In this document: positions 8,475 through 17,226 of the stretch, piece after piece
How positions within the stretch are numbered: the first letter of the stretch is position 1
How the letters are laid out: each line of letters begins with the position of its first letter
Assembly: GCF_031851795.1 (NCBI RefSeq)
Contig: NZ_CP134696.1
Span: 806,001-870,000 of the forward strand
Length of the DNA stretch: 64,000 nucleotides
From: Pontibacter sp. G13
Lineage (GTDB): Bacteria > Bacteroidota > Bacteroidia > J057
Direction: 5' to 3'
Notes under the pieces: model-generated
The model's input: only the letters and a program-made list of their open reading frames with translations
Databases searched by the model: none
What the model was told of the DNA's origin: nothing
Made by a program: the position numbers and the translations under genes

Positions 8475-9539
8475 ATGCGAACCCTCCTGACAATCTCTAT
8501 CCTGTGCGCCATCGCATGGACCGGCTGTGTCAATGAAGAAACCTTTGGCCTCAGCAGTGCCGGAAATATTCTCAATATCCAACTCACCAACCAGAACGGT
8601 GGTGCCTTGATCAATCGCGACTCCCTGTTGGTCGATATCGAGGTGGCCAATGGTACCGATCTGGAATCGCTTCGAATCTTGACGCTCCAGATCTCCGCAT
8701 TTGCGACCAGTGTCCCTACGCAAGGGGATCTGGTGGATGCCTCTTCGGGTGCTTTCCCCATTGATATCACCGCAGAAGACGGAACCAATCGCGCTTGGAC
8801 GATCCGGATCTCTTCTATCGGAGAAAACCCCCAACTTCCCAATTCGGACTTCAATGATTGGTACGAGGCAGATGGATATTTAGAACCGGGGGTAGATGCA
8901 AGCTCGACCATCTGGGGAACCGGCAACCCCGGGGTCATTCTCAGTGGGCTCAGTGCCAATACCGAGCAGGAATTCATCGCAGCAGATGATTTCGCCATGA
9001 AAATGACCACGAGATTCACGACGCTTGGCGCCATTCTCAACAAACCCATCGCTGCAGGATCAGGGTTTACGGGGGTCTTCAACACCGAAGACATCGACCT
9101 CAATGATCCGGAAGCAGCCATCGACTTTGGCACTCCTTTCACCGCTAGCCCTACGGGATTTCGCATCGAATACAGCTATGTACCGGGACCGGACAATATC
9201 GATGCTTCCGGCAACAGCTTGGGTTTTCCCGATATGTGCGACATCTATGTATTGCTTGAAAGACGGTTGGGAGATGAACCCAGAAGACTCGCCACGGGAT
9301 GGTTTAGAAGCGACAGTGTGGTATCTGACCTCTCTGTGCTGGAAGTGCCATTGACCTATGGTACACTCCCCCCCGATGCACCTGATTATACCCTTCCCGA
9401 CAATGGGCTCTACGCTGAAGCCTCTGAATCTCCGACCCATATCATTGTGGTATTCTCCAGCTCTGCTTTGGGCAATGAATTTCAGGGCGCAGAAAACTCC
9501 GTCCTGATCGTGGACAATTTGGAATTGCTCTATGAATAA
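8475..9539 (+). CDS. PCMD-domain surface lipoprotein
   Basis: A 354-residue lipoprotein. The signal peptide ends in a lipobox (IAWTGC, Cys18). Residues about 30-115 form an Ig-like N-terminal domain with repeated strands and the typical phrase GTNRAWTIRIS. The C-terminal two thirds (NSDFNDWYEADGYLEPG, STIWGTGNPGV, FNTEDIDLNDPEAAIDFGTPF, and near the end ILIV-like VLIVDNLELLYE) match the putative carbohydrate metabolism domain PCMD, a jelly-roll-like fold found in Bacteroidota surface proteins and thought to bind glycans. It is coupled to the barrel gene 3 bp upstream. Sugar specificity is not visible. Confidence 0.85.
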   Translation: MRTLLTISILCAIAWTGCVNEETFGLSSAGNILNIQLTNQNGGALINRDSLLVDIEVANGTDLESLRILTLQISAFATSVPTQGDLVDASSGAFPIDITAEDGTNRAWTIRISSIGENPQLPNSDFNDWYEADGYLEPGVDASSTIWGTGNPGVILSGLSANTEQEFIAADDFAMKMTTRFTTLGAILNKPIAAGSGFTGVFNTEDIDLNDPEAAIDFGTPFTASPTGFRIEYSYVPGPDNIDASGNSLGFPDMCDIYVLLERRLGDEPRRLATGWFRSDSVVSDLSVLEVPLTYGTLPPDAPDYTLPDNGLYAEASESPTHIIVVFSSSALGNEFQGAENSVLIVDNLELLYE

Positions 9540-9612
9540 TCCAGCCTGACCATTTCCGAAGAAGGGGGTGGTTGGCATCATTTTTACGATGAGAAGGGAA
9601 ATATCCCTGCTC

Positions 9613-10182
9613 ATGAAATTCCACATTGGCACCTATATTTTGGCATTGGGATGGTTTTCCATTTGTGGGTGCTCCACTGTTCCCGATCCACAACACACTT
9701 CCCCCAAGGCTTCTCCGAATCTTCAACAAGTTTTGCAGATTCATCACGCCGAACGCACACTATTCATGTTGGAGGTGATAGACGAGAACGGCCTGGGCCA
9801 TTCCTACCGGATCGACCTATCCCAATTCCCCATTTCCATACACGACCAACTCCTCTCCGAGCTTCCCAAACAGGCTCACATCCACACGCATGCCGAATCC
9901 GACACCCTGCTTGTGGACCTTCAGAGAGATTCCAGCAGTCTATTTTCCGAAGCTATTCCTCCCCGTGAAAACTGGCAAGTGGAGCGAGGTTTTTTGATCC
10001 TTCCGACTCTGGAACCCACAGATGCCCGCCAACCCATCCAATTGCAAGGAGCAGAAGGGGACACCTTCGAGTTTCAGAGCTTTATCACAGCTGATATGAT
10101 CAAGGCTCAAGGCCAGTGGGTCTCTGCGTTTTGGGTGGAAGAAGAAGTGCCAGTTGTGGATAGTTTGGACATTCTCCCGTGA
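9613..10182 (+). CDS. Small lipoprotein of unknown function
   Basis: A 189-residue predicted lipoprotein. The frame is open from 9568, but the Met at 9613 begins a normal lipoprotein signal (MKFHIGTYILALGWFSICGC) so I take that as the start. The mature part is rich in His, Gln and acidic residues with phrases such as HAERTLFMLEVIDENGLGHS and IHTHAESDTLLVDL. It lies 73 bp after the PCMD gene and 73 bp before the DUF1254 gene, all on the same strand, probably one surface-protein operon. I do not recognise the family. Confidence 0.7.
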   Translation: MKFHIGTYILALGWFSICGCSTVPDPQHTSPKASPNLQQVLQIHHAERTLFMLEVIDENGLGHSYRIDLSQFPISIHDQLLSELPKQAHIHTHAESDTLLVDLQRDSSSLFSEAIPPRENWQVERGFLILPTLEPTDARQPIQLQGAEGDTFEFQSFITADMIKAQGQWVSAFWVEEEVPVVDSLDILP

Positions 10183-10255
10183 GTTCAGGTAAGATCAGCG
10201 TCCCTATTGCCCAATCATTTTTCCAGCAGAAGAGTTCGTTGGGAAAAGGTTCTCC

Positions 10256-11704
10256 ATGAACATATTTTCCGGAAAGGGTATCCTGATCATTTCCAGCCTT
10301 TGGGCGACCATGCTGCTGGGGACGTCTTGCTCCCATGAGCCGACTCAAGCCGAACTCAGGGATCAACGTCTATTCGAGCGGGCCAAGGAAGCCTATGAGT
10401 TCTGCTATCCCATGCTGGCGAATTATCGGACGCTATTCACCTCTGCATTGGACCCCAAACGACATGCAGCCTTTGATCCGGCGATCAACCAACTGTGGAT
10501 CTCCCCTCCGGATTCCATGTGGACTACGCCTCCCTTTTTGGATCAAAATCACGACACCCCCTATTCGGGTGCCTGGCTGTTTCTGGGCAATGAGCCTATG
10601 GTGCTGAAACTACCCAAGATGGAACCCAACCGGTACTTTAGCTGCCAACTGATAGATTTCTTCACGTACAATTTTGCCTATTTGGGGACACGCGAATCAG
10701 GTAATCAAGGAGGCACGTACCTCATTACTGGTCCGGGGCAATCCGTAGACGACCCCCAAAATTACGACCGGATTATTCGTTGCGAGACGCTGTTTGCTTT
10801 TTTGATCATCCGGACTGAGGCCTTTTCAGACGAGGATCTGTCCCGGGTACAGACCCTACAATCCAGTGTGGAACTCCTCCCCTACTCCACCTTCACCCGA
10901 AGCGAAAAGCCCGTCGCAACCCGGACCCTCCTGGAAAAGGTGCTTCCTTATGACGAAAAGCTTTCTCAATCCCCAGCTTTCATACGATACGCCAATGCCA
11001 TGATCAGCTGGCAGCCCATACATCCGGATGACCAACCCGTCATAGACTCGATGGCAGCAATCGGTATTGGCCCAGAACAGCCCTTTTTGTTGGAACCAGA
11101 CGACCCCGATTGGAAGACCATTCAGTTAGGGATCGATAGCGCAATGGCCTCAATACGTGAAAAAGCCGCGCTGGTAGATCAGCGGATCAATGGCTGGGAC
11201 ATTCCATTCAGTCAAGGGCCAAGATCTAATTTTGGAAAAAACTACCTCCTTCGAAGCGCACTCGCCTATGAGGATCTCTATGGCACCAATCATCAGGATG
11301 CCATGTCTCCAACGGCCTTGGTGGACAAAGATGGGAAGCCGCTTACGGGTAGATACTCCTACCAAATCGTCTTGGATAGCCTCACCACCCCCCCTGTCGA
11401 CTATTTCTGGTCTATCTCTGCCTACCGAGCCTCAGATGGTCAGATGGAGGACAACCCGATCCATCGGTTCCGGATCTCCTCACGGGATGCACTTGAGCCC
11501 TCCAAAGACGGCCGAATCCGGATTCTCTTGCAGCACGCAACTCCACCACCAGCCCTCCTCCAGAATTGGCTGCCGATCCCCGAAGGGAGCTTCTTCATCA
11601 CCATGCGGTTATATGGGCCTGATCGACCAGCGCTGGATGGCCGATGGCAGCCTGCGCCAATTGCCAAGGTAAAACCCTCAAAAACTGACCCCAATCCCCG
11701 ATAA
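10256..11704 (+). CDS. DUF1254/DUF1214-domain lipoprotein
   Basis: A 482-residue protein with a lipoprotein signal (lipobox LLGTSC, Cys25). Residues about 40-175 match DUF1254: an Ala/Tyr-rich helix (AKEAYEFCYPMLANYRTLF), then DQNHDTPYSGAWLFLGNEPMV and RYFSCQLIDFFTYNFAYLGTR. Residues about 350-465 match DUF1214 (GRYSYQIVLDSLTTPPVDYF, FWSISAYR, and the C-terminal FFITMRLYGPDRPALDGRW). This two-domain architecture is common in exported bacterial proteins of unknown biochemical role. The internal MDAM-type spacer between the domains is helical. No catalytic residues are established for the family. Confidence 0.88.
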   Translation: MNIFSGKGILIISSLWATMLLGTSCSHEPTQAELRDQRLFERAKEAYEFCYPMLANYRTLFTSALDPKRHAAFDPAINQLWISPPDSMWTTPPFLDQNHDTPYSGAWLFLGNEPMVLKLPKMEPNRYFSCQLIDFFTYNFAYLGTRESGNQGGTYLITGPGQSVDDPQNYDRIIRCETLFAFLIIRTEAFSDEDLSRVQTLQSSVELLPYSTFTRSEKPVATRTLLEKVLPYDEKLSQSPAFIRYANAMISWQPIHPDDQPVIDSMAAIGIGPEQPFLLEPDDPDWKTIQLGIDSAMASIREKAALVDQRINGWDIPFSQGPRSNFGKNYLLRSALAYEDLYGTNHQDAMSPTALVDKDGKPLTGRYSYQIVLDSLTTPPVDYFWSISAYRASDGQMEDNPIHRFRISSRDALEPSKDGRIRILLQHATPPPALLQNWLPIPEGSFFITMRLYGPDRPALDGRWQPAPIAKVKPSKTDPNPR

Positions 11705-11770
11705 GCACTCCGATTTTCGGGCAAGAATCCGTAGTTTCAGCCGTACGCCAAACCTTTTAGAATCGCATTC

Positions 11771-12760
11771 ATGAAAGTTGCCTTCTTCAGCTCCAAACCC
11801 TACGACGAATCCTACTTTGAGGAATACAATACCGGCAATCGGCACACCATCACCTACCTTGAGACCCGCCTGAATCCAGACACCGCAGAACTAGCCAGAA
11901 ACCATGATGCAGTATGCGCCTTCGTCAATGATGAGTTACATGGAGAGACGCTTCGAATTCTTCACCAACTGGGAATCAAACTTCTGGCAATGCGTTGTGC
12001 GGGATACAACAATGTAGATCTGGGGGTCGCCAAAGAATTGGGGATCAAAGTCGCCCGAGTTCCTGCATACTCTCCGGCTGCGGTGGCCGAACATGCAGTG
12101 GCATTGATCCTCACCCTCAATCGAAAAACCCACAAGGCCTACAACCGAGTCCGCGAGGGAAATTTCTCCCTCAATCGGCTGGAGGGATTCACCTTGCAGG
12201 GCAAAACCGTCGGCTGCATCGGTACGGGAAAAATCGGCACAGTCTTTTGCCGGATCATGCTGGGTTTTGGGTGTAGAGTGGTCGCTTATGACAAATACCC
12301 CAATCACGATCTCGAACGTGCAGGGGTGGAGTATTTGGAGCAATCAGACCTATTCCGGACCTCAGACATCATCGCCCTGAATTGCCCCCTTCTGCCGGAT
12401 ACGCATCACCTCATCCGCGAGGAAACCATCAAACAAATGAAGCCGGGGGTCATGATCATCAACACCAGTCGCGGTGGATTGGTCAATACCCCAGATGCTT
12501 TGACCTACCTTTCCAATCATCATATTGGGTCTTTGGGGATCGATGTCTACGAACAGGAAGGCTCCTATTTCTTCGAAGACTTTTCGGAGAATGTATTGGA
12601 AGACGAGATCCTCATGCGGTTGATCAGCTTCCCTAATGTCCTCATCACCTCGCATCAGGGCTTTTTCACGCAGGAAGCTTTGGAGGAAATCACCAAGACT
12701 ACCTTGGCCAATCTGGATATGTTTGAGGACGGCGCTCCCCTTGTCAATGAAGTGAGATAA
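11771..12760 (+). CDS. ldhA: D-lactate dehydrogenase (D-2-hydroxyacid dehydrogenase)
   Basis: A 329-residue NAD-dependent enzyme reducing pyruvate to D-lactate in the cytoplasm. The nucleotide-binding motif is CIGTGKIGTVF (residues 149-159, G-x-G-x-x-G). The catalytic triad of the D-2-hydroxyacid dehydrogenase family is present: Arg234 in NTSRGGLVNT, Glu263 in DVYEQEG and His295 in TSHQGFFT. The N-terminal MRCAGYNNVDL and the C-terminal EEIT-KTTLANL are characteristic of the LdhA branch rather than of phosphoglycerate dehydrogenase. It shares a convergent hairpin terminator with the next gene. The exact substrate is inferred from the subfamily motifs. Confidence 0.93.
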   Translation: MKVAFFSSKPYDESYFEEYNTGNRHTITYLETRLNPDTAELARNHDAVCAFVNDELHGETLRILHQLGIKLLAMRCAGYNNVDLGVAKELGIKVARVPAYSPAAVAEHAVALILTLNRKTHKAYNRVREGNFSLNRLEGFTLQGKTVGCIGTGKIGTVFCRIMLGFGCRVVAYDKYPNHDLERAGVEYLEQSDLFRTSDIIALNCPLLPDTHHLIREETIKQMKPGVMIINTSRGGLVNTPDALTYLSNHHIGSLGIDVYEQEGSYFFEDFSENVLEDEILMRLISFPNVLITSHQGFFTQEALEEITKTTLANLDMFEDGAPLVNEVR

Positions 12761-12776
12761 AGCTCCTGTCACTTAC

Positions 12777-12818
12777 CACAAAAGGCTTGCTTGATGATTC
12801 AAGCAAGCCTTTTGTGGT
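12777..12818. terminator. Bidirectional hairpin terminator between convergent genes
   Basis: A 19-bp perfect inverted repeat (ccacaaaaggcttgcttga and complement) with a 4-nt loop. It carries A-runs on one arm and T-runs on the other, so it can stop transcription from both directions. It lies 16 bp after ldhA and 14 bp after the hydroxylase gene. Confidence 0.85.
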
Positions 12819-12832
12819 GTATGCTGGGCTGA

Positions 12833-14152
12833 TTAGGCGGCGACGGGGACGCCGACGATCTCAGATTGGGGCAAATCGCGATAGTTGAGCCAAGCCACCA
12901 TCAGCGGCGAGATGACCAGATATGCCATGAATGCCTGCAGCAAGAAAGGATTGGATTCTCCCAGCAGGAACCAATCCCCTGTAATGCCGATCACTGCGAA
13001 TCCCAAAGCAGATTTCAACATCTCTACCCAAAGGCTGTATCGCTTGAGATCCATGAGTGCCGTCAAAGCAAAAATGGATAGGTAGAGGAATAAGCCAAAT
13101 ACGATCAATCCGGAGAGGTCGAAGACATCCTTGATCGCACCGATCGACAGGAACATGTGGAACATGATCGCCACCGTCGTCAAAAATTGGAACCAAGACC
13201 AAAGGTGAACGGCACGGGTAGTCTTTACTTCATACTTTTCGAGGGTGTACACGTCTTCCACTGCGAATACCGGGTAGCGTTCGACCACATCCGCTGGGCG
13301 CCATCCAGTTGGCATGAACCAGATTCGGAGCTTATCCCACCAGCTCCGGGTACGCCACGCATCCTGCATCAGCAACCAAAGATGCTGATAACCAATCAGG
13401 ATGGGATTCCATGTTCTGACAGGGCGCTTGACTCCATATACCGGAGGCTGATCATCGAGTTCTTCCTGAAAGGTGCCGAACATCCGATCCCAGATGATGA
13501 AAATCTGGCCGAAGTTCTTGTCCATGTATTCAGGGTTGATGGCGTGGTGAACGCGGTGCTGAGAAGGCGTGACAATGATCCATTCAAGAAGTCCGAGTTT
13601 GCCGATGTATTGCGTGTGGTACCAGAACTGGAGGAACAGGTGAATGGGAGCAATGACGGCAATCACATTGGAAGGCACCCCGAGGAGTGCGGCAGGCAGG
13701 AGGAAAAAGGTATACAAGGAAAAAATCTCGGAGATGGACTGGCGCAGGGCACAGGCGAGATTGAATTCTTCGGAGGAATGGTGGACGATGTGATGGTTCC
13801 AGAAGTAGTTGACCTTGTGATTGAGGTAATGACTCCAGTACCCTGCAAAGTCCTTGGCAATAAAGGCAATCAGGACAATCCAGAGGTTTTCGAGGGTAAA
13901 CATCTCTGAGAGCGTGAGTTCTTTCACTTCAAAAAGGGAGATATGGTGGACCACCCAATCATAGGAGAGGATCACAAAAGTGAGTCCCAGCACATCTTTG
14001 ATAATGTTGGTAACGCCAGAACTCAGGCTAGAAATCGTGTCTAGACTCTTGATCTTCTGGTCTTTCTTGGCGTAGCCGTAGACAAATTCGATCAACAGCA
14101 ACACCATGAACCCGGGGATCGCATAAATCAGGGCTTGGGCATAAGTTTCCAT
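12833..14152 (-). CDS. Sterol desaturase / fatty acid hydroxylase family membrane protein
   Basis: A 439-residue integral membrane di-iron oxygenase. Hydrophobic segments occur near residues 8-25, 55-70, 90-104, 145-180 and in a C-terminal block (residues 335-425) that adds about four more helices beyond the core domain. The histidine clusters that bind iron are HYLNH (108-112), HHIVHH (120-125), HTQY (179) and HRVHHA (199-204). The phrase NPEYMDKNFGQIFIIWDRMFGTF is diagnostic of the bacterial branch that includes alkylglycerol monooxygenase-like proteins. The probable role is hydroxylation or desaturation of a membrane lipid or hopanoid/carotenoid; the substrate is not determined. It is convergent with ldhA. 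Confidence 0.93.
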   Translation of the reverse strand: METYAQALIYAIPGFMVLLLIEFVYGYAKKDQKIKSLDTISSLSSGVTNIIKDVLGLTFVILSYDWVVHHISLFEVKELTLSEMFTLENLWIVLIAFIAKDFAGYWSHYLNHKVNYFWNHHIVHHSSEEFNLACALRQSISEIFSLYTFFLLPAALLGVPSNVIAVIAPIHLFLQFWYHTQYIGKLGLLEWIIVTPSQHRVHHAINPEYMDKNFGQIFIIWDRMFGTFQEELDDQPPVYGVKRPVRTWNPILIGYQHLWLLMQDAWRTRSWWDKLRIWFMPTGWRPADVVERYPVFAVEDVYTLEKYEVKTTRAVHLWSWFQFLTTVAIMFHMFLSIGAIKDVFDLSGLIVFGLFLYLSIFALTALMDLKRYSLWVEMLKSALGFAVIGITGDWFLLGESNPFLLQAFMAYLVISPLMVAWLNYRDLPQSEIVGVPVAA

Positions 14153-14548
14153 AAAGCAGTAGTAATCAATTTATTGGCTATAAAAAGCACAAATCCGCCA
14201 ATCAAATATATCTCATTTTTGGGAGGCCCTCAATAGGAAATGGGAAAATTCTACCTACCATGAATATACAAGTGGAAATATATCGCCATGCATACCATTG
14301 GGTCAGGATTTCGCATGTTCTCAACATTCCTCTAGCGGATATATTTGGAGATTAATGGTATCAATGTTAAATTAGTGTTAAGAAATGAATAAGTTTTATT
14401 CATTCTAGGATTCGTAGCTCGCTGTAGGAGATAGAAAATGGCTGAATTTACCCAGGTGGTTTTCAGCAAGTGGCATTGGATAAAAAGCGGCTACCATTAG
14501 CTGTCCAAGTCTGGGCGGTATGTTTTCTTTCACCCTTAAATTTTCTGA
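14153..14548. other. Gene-free AT-rich spacer between divergent genes
   Basis: This 396-bp region separates the hydroxylase and the next plus-strand gene. It is AT-rich and must hold both promoters. I see no open frame with coding character, hairpin terminator or repeat in it. Confidence 0.5.
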
Positions 14549-15031
14549 ATGCTGATAAAAACTATGATGCTGGTCGCGATGGCGGTTGGCCAATTGCAAT
14601 TCAACTCCCCTGCTATCACTTCTGGCAATCTGCCTTTCGATCCCTCCACGGCCTTTTCAGAGGAAGTGGACATCCCGGAGCTCACCCGCGTACAGATGGA
14701 AGAGCTACAGGCTCCAGCCCCGGGCACGCTGCTTTTCCAAGCCGATCAGGAAACCGGTTATTATCTCTATGATGGAGAAGGCTGGATGAACATGGAAGCG
14801 GTGGTCTTGCTGCTGGAAGAAAATCCCAAGGCGCTCTGCTCTCACCGAGTAGTCGCTACAGCAGTGGCATGGAGAATTGCTTCAGCCAATCCGCAGTTTA
14901 TCGTGGATAATCTACAGCTCATAGAGCACAACAGCACTTCTGTTTCCGAATACACCTGGATGCTTCACGAAACTGTGTTGAATCCCCGGGTAGAACAAGC
15001 AAAAAACCTCATGGCAACGCTCGTTGAATAA
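14549..15031 (+). CDS. Small exported protein of unknown function
   Basis: A 160-residue protein with a weak N-terminal signal-like segment (MLIKTMMLVAMAVGQLQ). Residues about 45-80 (MEELQAPAPGTLLFQADQETGYYLYDGEGWMNM) resemble the phrase seen in many Bacteroidota surface proteins in which a 'GTLVY-TD-GYYYYDG-W' segment links two domains. The C-terminal half is helical, with CSHRVVATAVAWRIASANPQF. No catalytic signature is seen. It has its own terminator, followed by dispersed element B. The start is uncertain because a usable Met occurs at several positions. Confidence 0.6.
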   Translation: MLIKTMMLVAMAVGQLQFNSPAITSGNLPFDPSTAFSEEVDIPELTRVQMEELQAPAPGTLLFQADQETGYYLYDGEGWMNMEAVVLLLEENPKALCSHRVVATAVAWRIASANPQFIVDNLQLIEHNSTSVSEYTWMLHETVLNPRVEQAKNLMATLVE

Positions 15032-15071
15032 TTTGAAGCTAATTATTGATGACAGTGTTTGTGTGAAACAT

Positions 15072-15105
15072 GGGTCGGTTCCAATCTTGGAGTCGACCTT
15101 TTTTT
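15072..15105 (+). terminator. Rho-independent terminator
   Basis: An interrupted stem (ggtcg / cgacc outside, tcca / tgga inside) is followed by seven T, 41 bp after the stop codon at 15031. Confidence 0.7.
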
Positions 15106-15126
15106 GTGTGGGGGAAAGCATGTAAT

Positions 15127-15359
15127 GTGCGGCTGGCTGGTGTGGGGTGAGGTGCCTGAAGGATTCAGTCGGTGGTATACGGGACCTATCTTAGTGGAGA
15201 TCGTCGGCTGCGGCCCTTGTGGTCGCCCTTCATCACGCATGCGGGAGTTGACCTCACCTTTCCACCGACCGAGCGTCCAGCGAGTCCGGAAGGGACCGAC
15301 CTCGCGACCTGCATGCTCGGGAGAAAAGACTGCCTCAGCACGCGAGGGCACCCCCTAAT
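15127..15359 (+). repeat. Dispersed intergenic element, copy B
   Basis: It begins GTGCGGCTGGCTGGTGTGGG and ends CGCGAGGGCACCCCCTAAT; the central block is more divergent, with CGAGCGTCCAGCGAGTCC and CCTCGCGACC still recognisable. It lies between two convergent genes, like copies A and D. Confidence 0.75.
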
Positions 15360-15374
15360 CATCCTCCTTTCCGG

Positions 15375-15408
15375 AAAAGAAATAGGGCCTCTGGAGTAGA
15401 AGCCCTAT
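15375..15408 (-). terminator. Probable terminator of the MerR-family gene
   Basis: On the minus strand the stem ATAGGGC / GCCCTAT is followed by TTTCTTTT. It lies 26 bp after the stop codon. The 13-nt loop makes it weaker than the others. Confidence 0.55.
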
Positions 15409-15433
15409 ATGGTGAAATCTATGTATGATAGCC

Positions 15434-15772
15434 CTAGTCAATAAATGACTGGATGGTTTCCTTCATTTTCATCAACTGCCGGATCTTGCTATCGATCAAG
15501 GACAGTTTCTCTTCGAGTCTTTCTTTGGCCAAAGAACTTGGGCGCTCGCCACATTCCATCAATTCGAGCATGGCGGCGGTTTCAGAAAGGGAAAATCCCA
15601 TCTCCTTGAGGCGATCGATCCATTTGAGGCGCTCGAGGTTCTCTGCGGGATACTCCTTGGCATCGGTGGGATCGGTAGCAGAGGCCACCCGCTTCAACAA
15701 ATTGAGGCGTTCGTAGTACCTGATGGTGTCCATGGACAAACCCGAGCGATGAACTAATTCACCAATTCTCAT
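15434..15772 (-). CDS. MerR-family transcriptional regulator
   Basis: A 112-residue DNA-binding regulator. The start at 15772 gives the classical MerR opening MRIGELVHRSGLSMDTIRYY; the frame extends 13 codons upstream but without family similarity. The winged helix-turn-helix occupies residues 1-70 (IRYYERLNLLKR, then EYPAENLERLKWIDRLKEMG), and a dimerisation coiled coil follows (LEEKLSLIDSKIRQLMKMKETIQSF). A single Cys (ELMECGERP) lies at the position where metal-sensing MerR proteins bind their ligand, but the CxxC-type loops of MerR/ZntR/CueR are absent, so metal sensing is not supported. The target gene is unknown. Confidence 0.92.
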   Translation of the reverse strand: MRIGELVHRSGLSMDTIRYYERLNLLKRVASATDPTDAKEYPAENLERLKWIDRLKEMGFSLSETAAMLELMECGERPSSLAKERLEEKLSLIDSKIRQLMKMKETIQSFID

Positions 15773-16065
15773 AAGATGTAAGTTTGATATTCCGAAGGAT
15801 GACTGGACCATATTGGTGACTTGCCAAATAATGGAATGTCCACCAGAAAACGGACGACAAACCCCCGAAAATCAAACACAAATCCTTGAATGTTGTGGGC
15901 ACTCCCCATTTCAAGCGACCATTCAGCCCCAGCAAGGGCACCAATCAGGCACCGGTTTCCGCCAGTCTCGTTAGACCTTATGCGAAATTCGAGGGGAGGT
16001 GATTAGTTTTACAGAACCATGAAATCCCATCTGCTCTGAACATGCCTGCTTTGGATTGCTAACAC

Positions 16066-16431
16066 ATGCGTCCACTTCACGAAATCCCTACGCCCCCCGA
16101 CACCGATACCTATGATCGTCCTCGGGGCATGTACCTGCTCTGCCTCGCTGGAATCCTTGCCATCGCATGGGATCTCCACTTGGCGTTTACGGCCGAATTC
16201 CATCCGGAAGAGCGCTGGTTCTCCATGTTCATGCTGATCAGCAGCGGCGTAAGCGCCTACAGTTTGTCAGGAATGTATCTCGGAAAGAAATGGGCCGCCT
16301 TCACCTACCCCACCGTCGTATTCGTCAACCAGATTGCCTGGCTGATGACCGAAGAATGGACCTCCACGGGGATGATTTTACCCGCGATCGTGTCCCTAAT
16401 GGGCCTTTGGTATTCCAAGGACATGAAATAG
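16066..16431 (+). CDS. Small integral membrane protein
   Basis: A 121-residue protein with four predicted membrane helices: about residues 21-41 (GMYLLCLAGILAIAWDLHLA), 51-72 (WFSMFMLISSGVSAYSLSGM), 76-95 (WAAFTYPTVVFVNQIAWLMT) and 101-116 (GMILPAIVSLMGLWY). The N-terminus is Pro/Asp-rich and hydrophilic. The stop codon lies 2 bp from the stop codon of the convergent DUF1990 gene, with no room for a separate terminator. Family not recognised. Confidence 0.75.
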   Translation: MRPLHEIPTPPDTDTYDRPRGMYLLCLAGILAIAWDLHLAFTAEFHPEERWFSMFMLISSGVSAYSLSGMYLGKKWAAFTYPTVVFVNQIAWLMTEEWTSTGMILPAIVSLMGLWYSKDMK

Positions 16432-16433
16432 CC

Positions 16434-17042
16434 CTACACCGCTTGTAGCTCCTCTTGCTTGAGGCTTCTTCTGCGTTTGCGGCTAAAGAGGCTCTTCATC
16501 CCTTGCTTGGACTCCCGGACGAAGGCTCGTTGCTTTCTGCGGGCAAATCCTTTGAGGAGTTTGGCTCCCCAAAACTTGGGTCTACTGAATGCCTCGATGT
16601 GATACCAAACGCTTCCATCGGGTTTCCATTCCACCCAGAACACCTCTTCCCCATGTTCGATGTGGTCCACCGTACCATAGGCAAATCCAAATCTGCGCGG
16701 TTCATCGATCACATAGATGACACGACAGCTATTTTTCCACCACAACCCCCACAGCCGGAACATCACTATGACATCCATCCCAGGCTCGATATCTGAGTGC
16801 TTGGTCATGATGCGGGTCCATTGGGCGGGAAACATCCGCCAAGACCGGATGGCTTGCCGAGCTCTGACGAAATCGGCCTTGCCATCTCCCAGGTGGCAAG
16901 AGTTTCGGTCATGGTCGTATCCCGCTGGGAAAGTTCGATATTGTGTACCTCCGATCTCGGGATAAGAGGGGTTCAGGGCTTCGCGATCTTGCAGCCAATT
17001 CATCGCTTCGTGGGTACCGGGGAGGTATGGCGTTGGATTCAT
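16434..17042 (-). CDS. DUF1990-family protein
   Basis: A 202-residue cytoplasmic protein. The family phrases are visible: NPSYPEIGGT near the start, then HLGDGKADFVRARQAIRSWRMF, and RVIYVIDEPRRFGFAYGT followed by HGEEVFWVEW and WYHIEAFSRPKFWGAKLLKG. DUF1990 proteins are widespread in bacteria and plants, with no established reaction; a lipid- or START-like fold has been proposed for related proteins, which I cannot confirm here. The C-terminus is a basic tail (SRKRRRSLKQEE). It is nearly overlapping the convergent small membrane protein. Confidence 0.85.
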   Translation of the reverse strand: MNPTPYLPGTHEAMNWLQDREALNPSYPEIGGTQYRTFPAGYDHDRNSCHLGDGKADFVRARQAIRSWRMFPAQWTRIMTKHSDIEPGMDVIVMFRLWGLWWKNSCRVIYVIDEPRRFGFAYGTVDHIEHGEEVFWVEWKPDGSVWYHIEAFSRPKFWGAKLLKGFARRKQRAFVRESKQGMKSLFSRKRRRSLKQEELQAV

Positions 17043-17151
17043 ATCGGGCGTATGACGATTATGTTCAATACTTTCAATCTTCAGTGAAACTTATACGGGT
17101 ACCAGGTTGAAAGTTGCGCCGATCAGGCATCGAAATCAGGGGATTCAACCA

Positions 17152-17185
17152 CAAAACCGGCCCCCTACGAGGTAAGGAGCCGGTG
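17152..17185 (-). terminator. Rho-independent terminator of the beta-helix lipoprotein gene
   Basis: On the minus strand ACCGGCTCC / GGGGCCGGT forms a GC-rich stem followed by TTTTG. It lies about 45 bp after the stop codon. Confidence 0.75.
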
Positions 17186-17226
17186 TCTAAGAACTTATCC
17201 AGATTGTATCGATTGAGTATCAATGC

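Noticed and set aside
14153-14548. Search for tRNA, riboswitch or other RNA genes in this and the other large gaps
   Set aside because: No T-arm-like GTTCGAATC context with matching acceptor arm, and no known riboswitch core, was found by eye; small RNAs without strong primary motifs cannot be excluded.
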